Origin: Styela clava
Lineage: Eukaryota > Chordata > Ascidiacea > Stolidobranchia > Styelidae
Length of the DNA stretch: 64,000 bases
NCBI RefSeq assembly: GCF_964204865.1
Contig: NC_135251.1
Location: 30,108,943 to 30,172,942, forward strand
Reading direction: 5' to 3'
The notes below the pieces were generated by a model. The model was given only the letters and a program-made list of their open reading frames with translations. It was not told the origin of the DNA and ran no database searches. A program made the translations under genes and the position numbers. Positions 45,590 to 57,900 of this stretch are shown here, piece after piece (the stretch's first letter is position 1; every line of letters starts with the position of its first letter).

Positions 45590-48215
45590 TAGGTCATTGC
45601 AGTGATTCAATAACCTTTCACATTATATATTTTTTCAGGTGGTGTCATAAAAGCAGCCACAATAAAGATCTTGATCGGGTTGTTACAAACATTCGAAGTA
45701 AGTCAACACGAAATTCTTTTTCATATTTGATTTGAAAAGTTGGTATGACATGCTTCGTAAATCAGCACTGAGAGCATTCCACATAATAACACCCTTATAT
45801 TTGAATGAATTTTGAGTTTTAGTGTAAGTCTGTCGAGGTACATGGAGTGATGAAGTGGATGCTGATCTAGTGTTATAATTGTGAACATTGCTTTGCTTGA
45901 CAAAATAGGTATTAAATGCCTGTGGCAGGCAACAATTGTGGAATTGGTGCATCAACTTACAAATTTCTAGATGATAAATATCGGTATACTTCAGGACACC
46001 AGTTTCATGATACATAATATTCATGTTAATATGAGCAGTGGGCCTATAGAGAATTTTAACGGCCCTGTTCTGTAAAACTTTAATAGGATTTAGTTTTGAC
46101 TTGGAGGCTGATCCCCATGCAACAACTGCATATTGGATATATGTTTGAAAGAGAGAATAATAAACTATCTTCAGTGTATTTCTGTCCGTGTAATGTTGGA
46201 GTTTGCTCAAGATGCCTACTGAACGTGAAAGTTTTTTTCGCACTTCATTGATGTGCACATCCCACTGTAGACGATTGTCTATGTTTAACCCCAGATATTT
46301 ATACGAAGGCACAGACTCGAGCTCGATTCCATTGATTTTGATTTCTAAAGGAGTTTTGTCGCGGTTGTGATTAGGCTTAATGTGGACTACTTTAGACTTT
46401 TGTATATTGATGGTGAGCTTGTTACTAAGCATCCAATTATAAATTTTCACCATTTCTAGGTTGACATGATTTTGGAGATTCAGTGAAGATTTGGAACTAC
46501 AGAGAAGACCGGTGTCATCTGCAAATAATTATGTGGTCATCAAATCAGAGCAATGAGAGATGTCGTTTATAAAAAGAACGAATAATAATGGGCCAAGGCA
46601 AGACCCTTGGATTACACCAGCTTCGATTGAAAGAACTTTGGAGCGGTGAGAGTCAACTTCGACAAATTGGAGTCTGCCCTGCAGATAATCTTTGATGAGG
46701 GCATGCGCGCAACCTCGAATTCCGTAGTGATTAAGTTTGCGAAGGAGTATGCTATGACTAACGGTATCAAAGGCTTTTTTTAGGTCTAAAAAGGCACAGC
46801 AGACATGCTCTCCCTTCTCGAATTTATCATAGATATATTCTATGAGGTCAATTATGGCATGGCTTGTTGAGTGATTTTTTTGGAAACCAAATTGGCATTT
46901 ATTTATTAGTTTGTTCTCAACACAAAAATCACTTAATCTGCAATACAGAAGTTTCTCAAAGACAATTGCCAGACATGATAAGATGGAGATTGGTCGATAA
47001 TTAGATGGGTTAGTTTTATCACCTGATTTGTATAATGGTATGACTCTGGCAAGTTTCAGCGCAGATGGAAATATGCCTATTCTTATAGACGTGTTGAAGA
47101 AATTTACTATGATGGGTGAGATTATGTCAGCAATCTTCTTAAGGAGAAATGTAGAGATGTTATATGGGCCTGTGGCCTTTTCCGTTTTCAAAGCAAGAAT
47201 GGTATTGAAGACTTCAGTCACATTTGTTGGTCGCATATAAATTGACTCCTTAACAGGAGCTTTTAGAAAGCTCGAGAAATGTTCATTTGTTGTGGGAACA
47301 TCTGCTATTAAATTTTTCCCAATATTTGAGAAGAATTTATTAAGTTCGGATGCAATGGTTAGGCTATCATTAGTTTTGAGTCCATTTTGAAGTTTTAGTT
47401 CTGATATTGAGGAGTTGTTCCTTGATTTAATGTTCACAATCTCCTTTATTGTCTGCCATGTTTGTTTTACATCTCCTCCTTCATTTTTGACAAATAATAG
47501 GCTTGTTTTGATTTTCTTAGTAGGTGAACTAAGATGTTGTGGTATTTTTTGTAATGTGCGCGTTGGCTTTCACTGCCATGCAAATAATGTTTTTTATGCA
47601 TTTTACTTTTCAATCTAATGGATGTTTGGATGCCATTCGTAATCCAGGGTTTGGATAGAATTTTTGTTTTTTTGCGAGAACCCGGTACCATAGGTGCATG
47701 TTCATCGAGTAAATGTTCCAATGAGGTCATAAAGATGTTGAACACCTCATTGAAGCTATCAGTGGACAATTCTGTCAATAAAAATCCATAGAATGCATTT
47801 TGAGCATCATTTCTGAATGTTTCCTCATTGAAATGAGACATTTTTCTTTTCATGCGGGGTTTGGCCTTACGGAAAGTTGTGTTCGAAAAAGAAAAGGATG
47901 ACATAATAGGAAAGGGATCGGATATATCATGTTGTATGATAATAGATGAGGAGCAGCGATCGATTGCATTCGTGTATATATGATCAATTAATGTATGTGA
48001 TGTCGAAGTTACTCTTGTTGGGCGCGTTATGATTGGAACGGCAAGGTGCGATAGAAGCATGTCAGTGTAACGTGTAGACAAATTATCTTTGGATAGTAAA
48101 TTAATATTAAAGTCGCCTAATATTATAAAAAGGCTTTTCGAATTTTCCAGTTTGGAAAGTAGGGAATTCGTTGTTTGCATGAAATCGGAAAGATCGTTGC
48201 GAGGATGTTTGTAAA
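45590..48215 (-). mobile_element. CR1/L2-like LINE, 5'-truncated, antisense
   Basis: Same superfamily as the plus-strand LINE but clearly diverged in sequence. It begins within the endonuclease domain, at the codons for FYKHPRND near 48215, preceded by a GGAAA-rich run (48217-48241). The 3' boundary is approximate. Confidence 0.75.
45683..48215 (-). pseudogene. CR1/L2-like ORF2 remnant: one frameshift and one nonsense codon
   Basis: Three blocks: 47467-48215 (endonuclease end: IILGDFNINLLS, IDHIYTNAID, HDISDPFPI), 46529-about 47490 (reverse transcriptase: NYRPISILSCL, FLDLKKAFDTVSHS, GVIQGSCLGPLLF) and 45683-46528 (F-A-D-D catalytic motif, then thumb and C-terminal domain). Blocks 1 and 2 are in different frames, with a shift near 47480 in a GGAGGA run. 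Blocks 2 and 3 are in the same frame, separated only by a TAA directly before LFADDTG, where the related plus-strand LINE has Lys. Dead copy. Confidence 0.82.
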
Positions 48216-48959
48216 AGGAAAGGAAAGGAAACGAAAGGAAATACTCGTACAATCTATCTGTCAAAACGTCTCAGAAATGTAGATACATGATATTGACGTC
48301 AAGTATAAATCTGTCGAATACCCCCAGCAGTTTGTTTCAAAACTCGAATAAGTATACAATGGAATAGGTTCCAGCATTTTTCTTGGAGGTAACATCTTTG
48401 TAAAGTACGGGCCGCGTAAAAAGGATACAAGGGCCGTATGTTGCACCCTCTGTTTAATAATCTAAACTAGTGGTTCCCAAACTTTTTTGACCATCGCCCT
48501 CCTAAAGTAGTTTATACAACTTCATCGCCCCCCTGTACTACAAAAAAATATAAAGTCAGAAACGAATATATTACAGACCAAACAAGGAAAACAAATCATA
48601 GTTTATAGTGTTTTTTAATGAGATAGATGAGCTTGGTGTTCTTCGGCGAGTTTTTTATTATATCTAAAATTACCCCGTTTACTGATGGAAAGGAGATTTC
48701 GTTGTTTTAATAGCAATAGTAGCACGGCTGAAAATCCCCTTTTTACCATATAATAGGTCGGAAATGAAAGAATCCAGGGTTCTACCTCCTCAAAAACCGC
48801 CGTGTACTCTTGCCATATAGCATTTCACTTTTTAAATTCACCCCATTTCACATTAAAATAATAAACCAAAGTTAATTTTCCCAAACTTATAATAATGATT
48901 TTCGTACATCTCATTCATTCGTACAGCCTGATGACCTGCACCAAAAAACTTCGGAAAAA

Positions 48960-49080
48960 TCAATCCCCGATTCCTCATCCTATCACGGCCTCCAGTCCGA
49001 TCACCAGTCCATAATTAACCAGCCATTTGTTTTTGGATTTATAGACTCGGATGTGGAAGAAGCCGTGACTGACTATCGGC
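48960..49080 (-). repeat. Dispersed repeat family, copy D (minus strand)
   Basis: On the minus strand it reads CACGGCTTCTTC, a CATCCGAG block, ATGGCTGGTTAATTA, then ATGGACTGGTGATCGG, in the same order as copies A-C. It directly abuts the hAT copy at 49088. Confidence 0.55.
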
Positions 49081-49087
49081 TACGGCC

Positions 49088-50355
49088 CAGGGGTCGGCAA
49101 ATTTTATGTTGCTCGCGGGACAAAATTCAGGATTGCTAGTATTTTGCGGGTCGTATATATTTTTCGAAAGTTAAAAACGGAACAACGCGCAAAAACCGCG
49201 ACAATTCGTGAACTCAACTCAGTCGTCTTATTAAAAAAATATTACAATGACATTTAATGTGACACTGTCTTGTTGCTGCATCACGCTGGATAGCTTTACG
49301 ACGCCAAGATTGAAACATTTTCTAAATGGGCATCACCAAACCCACTTCTTTGCTTGTTCTTTGTAATGTTCATTTTCAAAAAAATGGTTTGCACAAATAC
49401 GTACTTCCAAACATCGAAGTGAATATTTCCGCATGATTTGTGAAATTTTGATAAAGATTTTCTTTAAGAAGATACATTCTTACAAAAATTAAGCAGTGAT
49501 CAATCTCTCGAATAGAATATGAATTTTATTTCCTTATTGCTTTGCAATATATTCGAATATTTACTGCGCTATTGAACCCCTGCACTCAGCATCAACTTTT
49601 CTGCGTGTTTCCATTTGTCTAATTATAATTAAATTGTAGGCTCGTTAAACGAGTGGCTGTTCACTAAATTGTTAGGATATAGTATAATTCAGTATAAACG
49701 TGTCTCACGATAAATTCTGTTACGTGAAAAAATGGAATTTACTCCTCGAGCGTAGATTACAAATAAATAAAATTTCATCGTCAAAACCGCCGTTTGGATA
49801 TTTCCCCGGGCATAGACTTCCTTGTTTACTTCGTGACATTGGCCAATCAGCAAGATGCAAAAAACGTAACAATGCCCCCTCTCGCATCCGCTCAGGCGCT
49901 CAGACACTCTCACTCAGACAAGATTTTTAGGCGTGGTCGTGAACATTACCTCATTTTCGCGTTTTTGAATTATATTCGTTAGTTTTTAGTTGTTTTTTGG
50001 AAATTTGAATATAAATCAAATGTGTCAATGATTACTTTGTCTTTCTATGAGTTTCAGTTTAAATACAGCAATCAAAAATTAGTGTAGAAATATCTGTGAT
50101 AGACTAGGCTAAAATTCTTTATCGGTACTTTTAAAAAACAGATTGTTAAATGGTGTGTATTAGAATGATACTTTGAAACAAATACCCCATTTTACAGGCA
50201 ACAACTCGCGAAACCACTCTTAAAATAAACACCGAAAATTTTAAAATGGTAAAGTATGGGAAGAATTTTCCGCGGTCAAAGGTCGGGGAAAGGTCCATTC
50301 AGTGAATCGTCCCGGGCCAGATTATTTTATTCAGGCCGTATTTTGCCGACCACTG
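49088..50355 (-). mobile_element. Internally deleted derivative of the 3-kb hAT
   Basis: Ends CAGGGGTCGGCAAA and, inward from the right, CAGTGGTCGGCAAA. 49230-49567 matches about 35030-35390 (transposase C-terminus). From 49568 it jumps to sequence matching 36779-36925 (transposase N-terminus and 5' flank). It skips a second segment (about 36930-37575), resuming at CTCCTCGAG-GTAGATTA, and then carries an inserted repeat (about 49785-50310). No target duplication is evident now. Confidence 0.75.
49785..50310. repeat. Segment shared with 13290-13830, inserted in the deleted hAT
   Basis: Contains CTTCGTGACATTGGCCAATC, TACTTTTAAAAAACAGATTG and CCTCATTTTCGCG, matched at 13290-13830 mostly in inverse orientation. 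It is absent from the corresponding place in the full-length hAT (about 37600-37680). Confidence 0.65.
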
Positions 50356-50590
50356 GGATACGCAAACTACCTAGCCTTACTGCAAAGACGAGACCAGAAA
50401 TCCTTTCGCGTGTGATAATCGCCCACGTGATTCAAGCCTGCGAATGCACACAGAGTACAGAATTAAGTGCGCCGAACATAAAACAGGTTTCGCAAAATCG
50501 CCCCCCTATCGCCCCCTTAGACTTTTTCGCCCCCCTCTGTATCGTTTTCGCCCACTGGGGGGCGATATTGCCCACTTTGGGAATCACTGA

Positions 50591-53500
50591 ATTCTAAACC
50601 AAATCAATGTTTTGAGCATTGGAATATTATAAACTCCATTAGTATACACAAAAAAATGAAATATCCTATTTCTGCAGTAACACACGATGTATAGACGCAG
50701 TACAGTACAGTAATATTGTGATTTAAATTATTTAAACTTAACTTCGACATAAACTCCGAACTGACGGATTTTCGTAATGAGGATCTGGCATCGTATCCAA
50801 ACTCGAATTTGATATCATATGTCGGAGTCAAGAGGTTGTTTTATTTGTCACTTCAGTATTCAAAAAGATTCAACAACTTAAAAAATTTCTGAATAATATA
50901 GAATGAATTGAATATTGAATGAATGAATTGATTTGTTGTCACCTATTCCGTCACGTTCTTGCTCAAAATAACGAACCTTATCACCCCATATCATAAATTT
51001 AGCAAGCGAATACTGAAATGGTTTATGAATCGAATGATTATAGCAGCTTCCCTTCCAAATCGGGGAAAATTCTAGTTGTTGTGGGGGATATTACTTTGTA
51101 TTTAGTGTAGTTTTATTCATACTGTTTAGTTATTCAGTAGTTATGTAATACATATTTATGAACACATTTCCAACTATACAAACTGAGAAAGGGTAATATA
51201 GGAACGGGTGCGTGACAATTAAGAGTTACAAAATAGGCCAATGGAAAAAGTATCGAAAAAGGTAGGAAACCACGCATAAAAGGGACATAGCACGTTTTAA
51301 TAATATAAACAAAGTCAAGGAAAATTTTATTGACTTTAAAATCATTGTAAACCAGCAACCAGTTTTGAATTAATTATTCAATACGCTTGTAAAACACGAA
51401 GGTTAAAAACAATCGTAAGAATCCAGATTCATGATTAGGTATGGACAACCAGCGTTGCTGCCGATATTGCCAGTTTTTTGCTATAATTGATAGGGTTTAA
51501 ATTCCATATTTGTAATAATCGGCTCTATCATCATTTACTGATGTATTTCGGGGCGAAGGGCAAAAAAAGAATTCGAAAAATTCAAATTTAAAATCTATTA
51601 CCGGAACTAACATAGTATAGCATACTTCAAGATACTGCGTATCGCCGCTAGATGTCTATAGAGTAGCATGCTTGATACCTTCAGATTTGACAAAATACGG
51701 CTGTCGTGTTCATAAATTTCACAGTTTTGTCAAAAAGGCAAACTACCGCCAATGGCAAATTTATACCAGGCGTTGGGCAGGAAAATTATTGAAGTTTCTT
51801 CTGTTGCTCAGGAAAAATGACAACACTTCTTATCTTGTTTATGAACCAAAACGCAAGTAACCATGGAAACCGTGCCAGGATAAATCCGCCCGGCTCTGTC
51901 AAGGTCAAAAATAATTATTAAGACTCGATCTGCAAACAGAATTGTGATGTTGGTCTATGTGCGTTATGTGTTTTTCTTCTACTATTTACATAACTGATTT
52001 TCTTATCATTTCACTTAGTAACCTCAATTTCGAGTACAACGTCACACATATATATATATTGAACTTGACCCTAAGAAGGCTTTAAAATGTTCTATATTTT
52101 AGATAATAAAACTTTTTTAAAGTTTGGATCGCAGAGCGAACTCCTTCTATAAACGTGCTATAGTAACAAGATCCAAAGCTGAAATTCATAGTCGAGTCAA
52201 GGTCGCGTATGATCTTCATCCGTTGCAATTTTTCACTGTTACTCCGTTTGAATTAACAATCTACTTTTTAAAATGGCATAGTGGAACAAAATTGGGATCT
52301 GTAATGCAACGATTTATTGTCTGAAGAAATTGAAACTTGAATTAAAATTTATTATGGCATAAGAGTATGCGACTTATTTTTGAAATTGCTGTTTATCGGA
52401 AACCGCTTTATTCAAATTTCAGTTGCTGATTGACTGACAGGCAACGAACGGATTTCGATGGTACGAGTCAAATTTCAATAAAAATCACTAATATACGAAG
52501 CTAATTTAGCAGGAATGTTGCTGTTAAAAAAATAAATAAGAAGTTTAAGGTAATACCATTGATATCATTTGATAAATTTTTTGTGAAAGTCGAATTTCTT
52601 ATTTTTCAGAATATTGACACGGCGCTTCGTCCAACGCCCAACTTTTTATCAGGCAACCTTCATAAAATACAATGATTTATCGACGCTTGTAATCATATGT
52701 TACAAGGTAAACAGAACGTTACAGTTTTAATAGTTTGCTGTCAAAGGATGAAAGGCTTCGATTTCATTATCTTTTTTACTTTCGGCTGACAGACGTTTGA
52801 ATAATTTCACTCACCCATGGAAAGAAAAGTCGAAGTATCGCAGCTTAAATGATAACAAATTCTCCGGAGAATTGCTCTTACTCTCGAAGTGAAAATTGAA
52901 GTTTATGTTCGGCTGTCACATAGGCAACGAGACAAGCTGCGGGTTGGTGTTGAATTACGAACGCGGTCAGGGTAATGGACCGATAGTCGTCGATTTCGCC
53001 GAGCGCTTCGCAGTCCACGCCGTTTAAGGCGAGGATATATTTCGTTGTTGTAATTGCGTCCATCTTTGGCGTCGACATTAATCGATAACTTCAACAGGTA
53101 CAAAGTCATGTTGAGACCCTGCATTATTCTTTAATTTACGAAAACAGTTGGCAGTTCACGATCCTATTTTTATCCTAATGCCTATAGTCATCAATCTCTA
53201 TAACTAACCAGATAGAAAAATGTCAACAAAGTATAAAGTAGGCTGAAGTTTAATCTGAAAGCATTTTAGTGATTCTTAAAAACGGACTGCCATTTTCCCA
53301 TTAAGGCTTGCTGAATTAAGAAAAATCGAAATCACCTTTCCGTAGAAAATTGTCGGTGATAATATGTTATCGATATTCAATAAAAAAGTTGTAAAAATGT
53401 TCAAAGGAAGTTGAATTTTCACGGCTGTCAGAATGTGTTATTGAACGAAATTGAGAGTGACGTTACAGACAGTTTAATGACAGAAGAAGGCCGTTGACAC

Positions 53501-54903
53501 TTGTCGTATTTAATTGATTTGAAACTGAAGGGCCCGAACAAACATGTTGATTAGTTATTTGTATAATATTGGCCAATTCAGGACATTTTTTCGAAATTTT
53601 GAATATAAACTATTATTATTATTGCTTAATGTATTAATTTTCAAATAATTTCTGATTAGCGTGTTCCGATATAAAATAATTTTGTTGACAATAAAAGGTT
53701 TGTATCGGTAGAGGCGAAGCAATTTTGTACCCTTCCTCATATGTCCGCACTTAGCACCTACTCGTATTGACAAAACGTAGCTCGCGCTAAAATTGTATTT
53801 TTCCCTAACAGCCCGCTAAATCGTTCAAAATATCGAACGGTTTTTTGAGTGTGGGATTTCCTAATCATCACTCTGGGCTTATCTGGCGAGAGCGTTTCTG
53901 TCGAGAGACAAAAGAAGATGGATTAGGGTGAAGTGAGCTTACAGTTCGGATGTCAATCAATCATAGTAGGTCGGATAGGAGAGTGAGAGAGCGGGAAAGA
54001 AGCGAGAAGAAAGTGGTAACGCTAAAACGGTTATGATAAGTTAATTGCGTAAAGCATTGCGAGCTTGGGTGAGCGGCGGGTCAGGCTTTCATCTTTTCAT
54101 TTAGAATCATTGTTGTAGCGCTCTGGGGTAGCGGGTATCTGTTTGCTCGCTCCGTCGTGTATGAAACGAGAGTTTCCTCCTATACCTCTTACTCTGACCT
54201 TTCGGGTTGTGGTGAGAGGCGTAATCGATGATGTATAGATGTGTTGAAATGTTCATCTTTCATCGGGGATAGCTTCATTTTTTCTTTCGCGTTCAAATTC
54301 TTTTGTACTATTCAGCGCTGGTGGTAGTTAGTAAGCAATTAGGTTTTCTGCAACGAAAAACATACAAAGCATCAGGAAAGTAATATTGCAATAATATTTT
54401 TGTCTCAGCCGGTTAGAAAATAAGTTGAATGCCTTTGGCTGTTTGGAGCTATTTTGTGGTAGGAAATATCAGTATCTTCTGAGATTTGTGTTGGTATGAA
54501 GAATGAAATAGGCGTATGCGTGGATAACAATTAAACACAGTTGAACAGTACAAAACGTGTGAATCAGTTATATGAAATATTTACGAAAGACACGGCGTGT
54601 GATGATCAACGAGTTTAACTAAACAGCAATAGCGTAAAAGAGTTCTGTAGAAGTTGTACCCTAAAGCGCGCATTAGATTAAACCAAAGAATATACTTAGA
54701 AAGTACTGAATTCCATTCAAATAATAATAATCATACGTGGAATAAGTGCACACGCAAAGTGAAAAAAAAATGATTGAAGGTAGTGAATATAAGAGTGCAA
54801 TATTCACTTAGTTTCTTTGATAGTTCATTTTGGTATTTATTTTATCAAAATTATTTATTTTCATAGTTAGCAAATATAAGAAAAATATTATAAGACATCG
54901 ACA
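50591..54903. other. Intergenic, upstream of the NET zinc-finger gene
   Basis: No ORF is convincing. The last kilobase is somewhat richer in GC and purine runs (about 53880-54260, with TCAATCAATCAT at about 53950, a possible PBX/TALE-type site) and probably contains the promoter and 5' UTR of the downstream gene. Confidence 0.35.
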
Positions 54904-57900
54904 ATGGACGGCGTGTTAGCGGGAAGAACGCATCAGTATCTCCGCACGGAGTACATACAGCCCCCACCAGGACCTCCCTCGGTAAGTACAATTTACGCCC
55001 ATTGATATTTATTTGGCTGTTGATCACAGAGGTGATTTGGAATATTTTCCACATATTGCGTAATATCACTATTCGTGTCAAACTGTAATCAACACTTCGC
55101 TAAAAGATTTCGACTTTTAAATACTGTATCACGAACTACGGATCATCGTAAATTAATGTGATATGTTTAATCGCAAAATTTGTCATCATCACATTTAAAC
55201 TATCTTTTACATGTTTTTCAAACACATACGTGCATATGTTTCTATGATCCAAATTATGTTATGTCTGTATGTGTGTATTATAAATAATACTTGCATATCA
55301 GCTACACAAAATCGACCGTTGCTTTCCCATTTGTTTGCCGTAGAATTGACATCAATGTGCGAGAAATTTTATGAAACAATTTTTCAAATGGTCGATTAAT
55401 TGGCTACAATTGAACAAGCTTATGACGACTGCTACCGAGAGAAATTGCATATTAAATACAGAATTCTGTTTTTACGAGTTGTACATATAGATTTGCGTAT
55501 ATTGGCTACGAAGTTCTGTTACACAAAGGCAACTATGGTTTTCTTGTTGAAAAAGCGACCACTCTTCTCTTAACGCGATTCATGTAATTGGTGTGTGAAT
55601 TAGTTTTTCTCAATCATCATCTCAAGCTATTCTATGCAAAGTAGTAAATCATATTTTAAATAAGATGAATGACAACCGATATAATTATATTTGGACGATC
55701 CTTTAATTTCGCAGTTGATTGATACGTCCGACCGTCGATTGACCCGAGTTCTCGCGCGGTTGAAAAGTTCACAACGCTCGCTGTAGATCTATCGGGAATT
55801 CAAGAGGCATACATCATTGGAAAGAAAACACTTGATTACTCATCCGCCGTATCGGTGGTTCATTCAATAGCGGCAAACAACTTTTTAGAATTATTTGCCA
55901 CAAACGATACCCTAGTTTTTTCATTCGGCCTGATTCACGTCAATGGTGAATATAATTCTATTATTCTGTATATTTCGCTTGAATCAAACACATACTACCA
56001 AGATATTTTGATAAATGAAATTTTATATTTTATTGCTATGACAATAAGTTTAATAGATACGCCAGGTGTTAGAATGAACGTGTTATGCCAAGCCGACGAT
56101 ACTTTAAGTTTAGATGAGCATTAAAATTGACCATTCACACAAAACGTGACATAAGGCAAATAAATACTTATTATTTTAATTAGGCTGTGAATCCCAAGCC
56201 TATGCAGATGTGTTACATTACCGAATTAAAAAAAAAAGCTCAGTGATTTGTGATGTATGGTTATATCGTTTGAATGATCCAGAAGCCGAAATGACGTCAA
56301 TAACAAATATCCACGATCTTATTCCTAGGCTTTTTTTTAATCTGTACCCAACATGCTACCAATGAATATTGATTCTGGTTATTGAACGTCCAACCGCTTA
56401 AAATTATAATATAGTGACAACGCTTAAAGCTACAATGAAAAGGGTGACAAAATGCTATAAGCAAGGGCTGTATGATCTTCACAATTCCGAATAGTCCAAG
56501 CGTCAACTGAAATGTCCAATAAATAACTGAATGAAAATGGAATTGCTATAAATAGTTATAAAATATTTGTCATATTTGTACCAGTGAATTTAATCTTACA
56601 CAGAGGTAGATAGATAGACATCTGATAATCTCATTCAAAGTAGCTTGGTATAAACCCAGGCATAAACAATAATTCTTTTTCATGACAAAATACAGCCAAG
56701 TCGCCCATTAAAACGTAGCCCATACAGAACATCGCGTAAAACAAAATATTTTAAATTATGACACATGATTGGTGACTGCCCTTTATCTATGCTTATTCAC
56801 GACGGATTAGAAAGCAGATTTTGACATGCACATGTTCATAAATCATTCTGTCGCCACGATCTCGATATATGATCCGAATGCACCTGTGTTGCTAAACTTA
56901 TCTGAAAATCTGCATAATGTTTTGTTCCACGAGGCGTCAAATTTCCTCGAATAATTGTCTCGTTTGCAATGCGCAATATCGCACCCACCGAATCGCTGTT
57001 ATTTTATAATTTTCACTATACAATAACTATACTGGATAACCACCGATAAAGATAGGGTAAACTTTCTAAGTACCTTTCATGTATGATATGGACATGGTTG
57101 TTGGTTTTATACATTGTGACTACTCACGTAAATTGATTAAACAATATATATGTATGTAATAATCGTGGTTAGACGTTCAAGTTGGTCGCTGGGCGCATTT
57201 TTGCTGAAAATATTCCACCATCAATCAAACTCGCAACAGTATTTGCAATCACCATTAATATTCATCATTACCTGCGTTTGTCGAAAGATTCAAATTAAAT
57301 AATGAGAATTTTTTTCGCGCAACACAGTTTTTGCGTCTGTATATGAACGCGGGATGACCTCCGACCGTGGCATCAAGCGATCCTCGAATTTCTTGAAACA
57401 GGGTTAGTGTGTAGTGTTTCCAAGCAAATTTAGAAACTAGTTAACTACTTCCCATGTTAAATGATCTCGTAGATCAATTCCCCGTACAGGACATTGCATT
57501 TTTCTGATATGAATTGAAGATGTACCTAATGCGTAAATAAGGGTGGCTAGTTGCCACAGTGGCTATTGTATATTCTATGGTCAGCAAGTCAGCTTCTCTT
57601 ATTTTAGGATGGGCATGATTAAATTTATATAGGCTATAAATAATTTTTGACACGAGTTATTTATAGTAGCTGTTGTTACAATAATAATATTAAGTTTATT
57701 TGTTTTGACCTATTCTATTTGTTTTTCAGCTTGATGCCAAGAAAAGTCCCCTCGCTCTACTTGCGCAAACCTGCAGTGCTATTGGCAAGGAAGGGCCTAA
57801 CAAAAGCCTATCAAACGAAAAGAGTTCTGCAAGCTTGGATAATTCGCAAGTTCCACTGAAATCGCCATCTTCTAACACTGGAAAGAGTGCGACACCATAC

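Larger units (their letters stand above)
48467..50590. mobile_element. 2.1-kb hAT-like element containing nested insertions
   Basis: The left end CTAGTGGTTCCCAAA and the right end, read inward, TCAGTGATTCCCAAA are inverted repeats, each followed by a run of CGCCCCCC/ATCGCCC words. Flanking octamers AATCTAAA (48459-48466) and ATTCTAAA (50591-50598) differ at one base. Inside are a copy of the dispersed repeat and the deleted hAT at 49088-50355. Confidence 0.7.

Noticed and set aside
48217-48241. GGAAA repeats considered as a CRISPR-like or satellite array
   Set aside because: Too short and irregular, in an animal genome; it is a simple purine run at the LINE truncation point.
55855-56124. 89-codon ORF inside the zinc-finger gene intron
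   Set aside because: No recognisable domain, no splice context, and a length expected by chance in AT-rich DNA.
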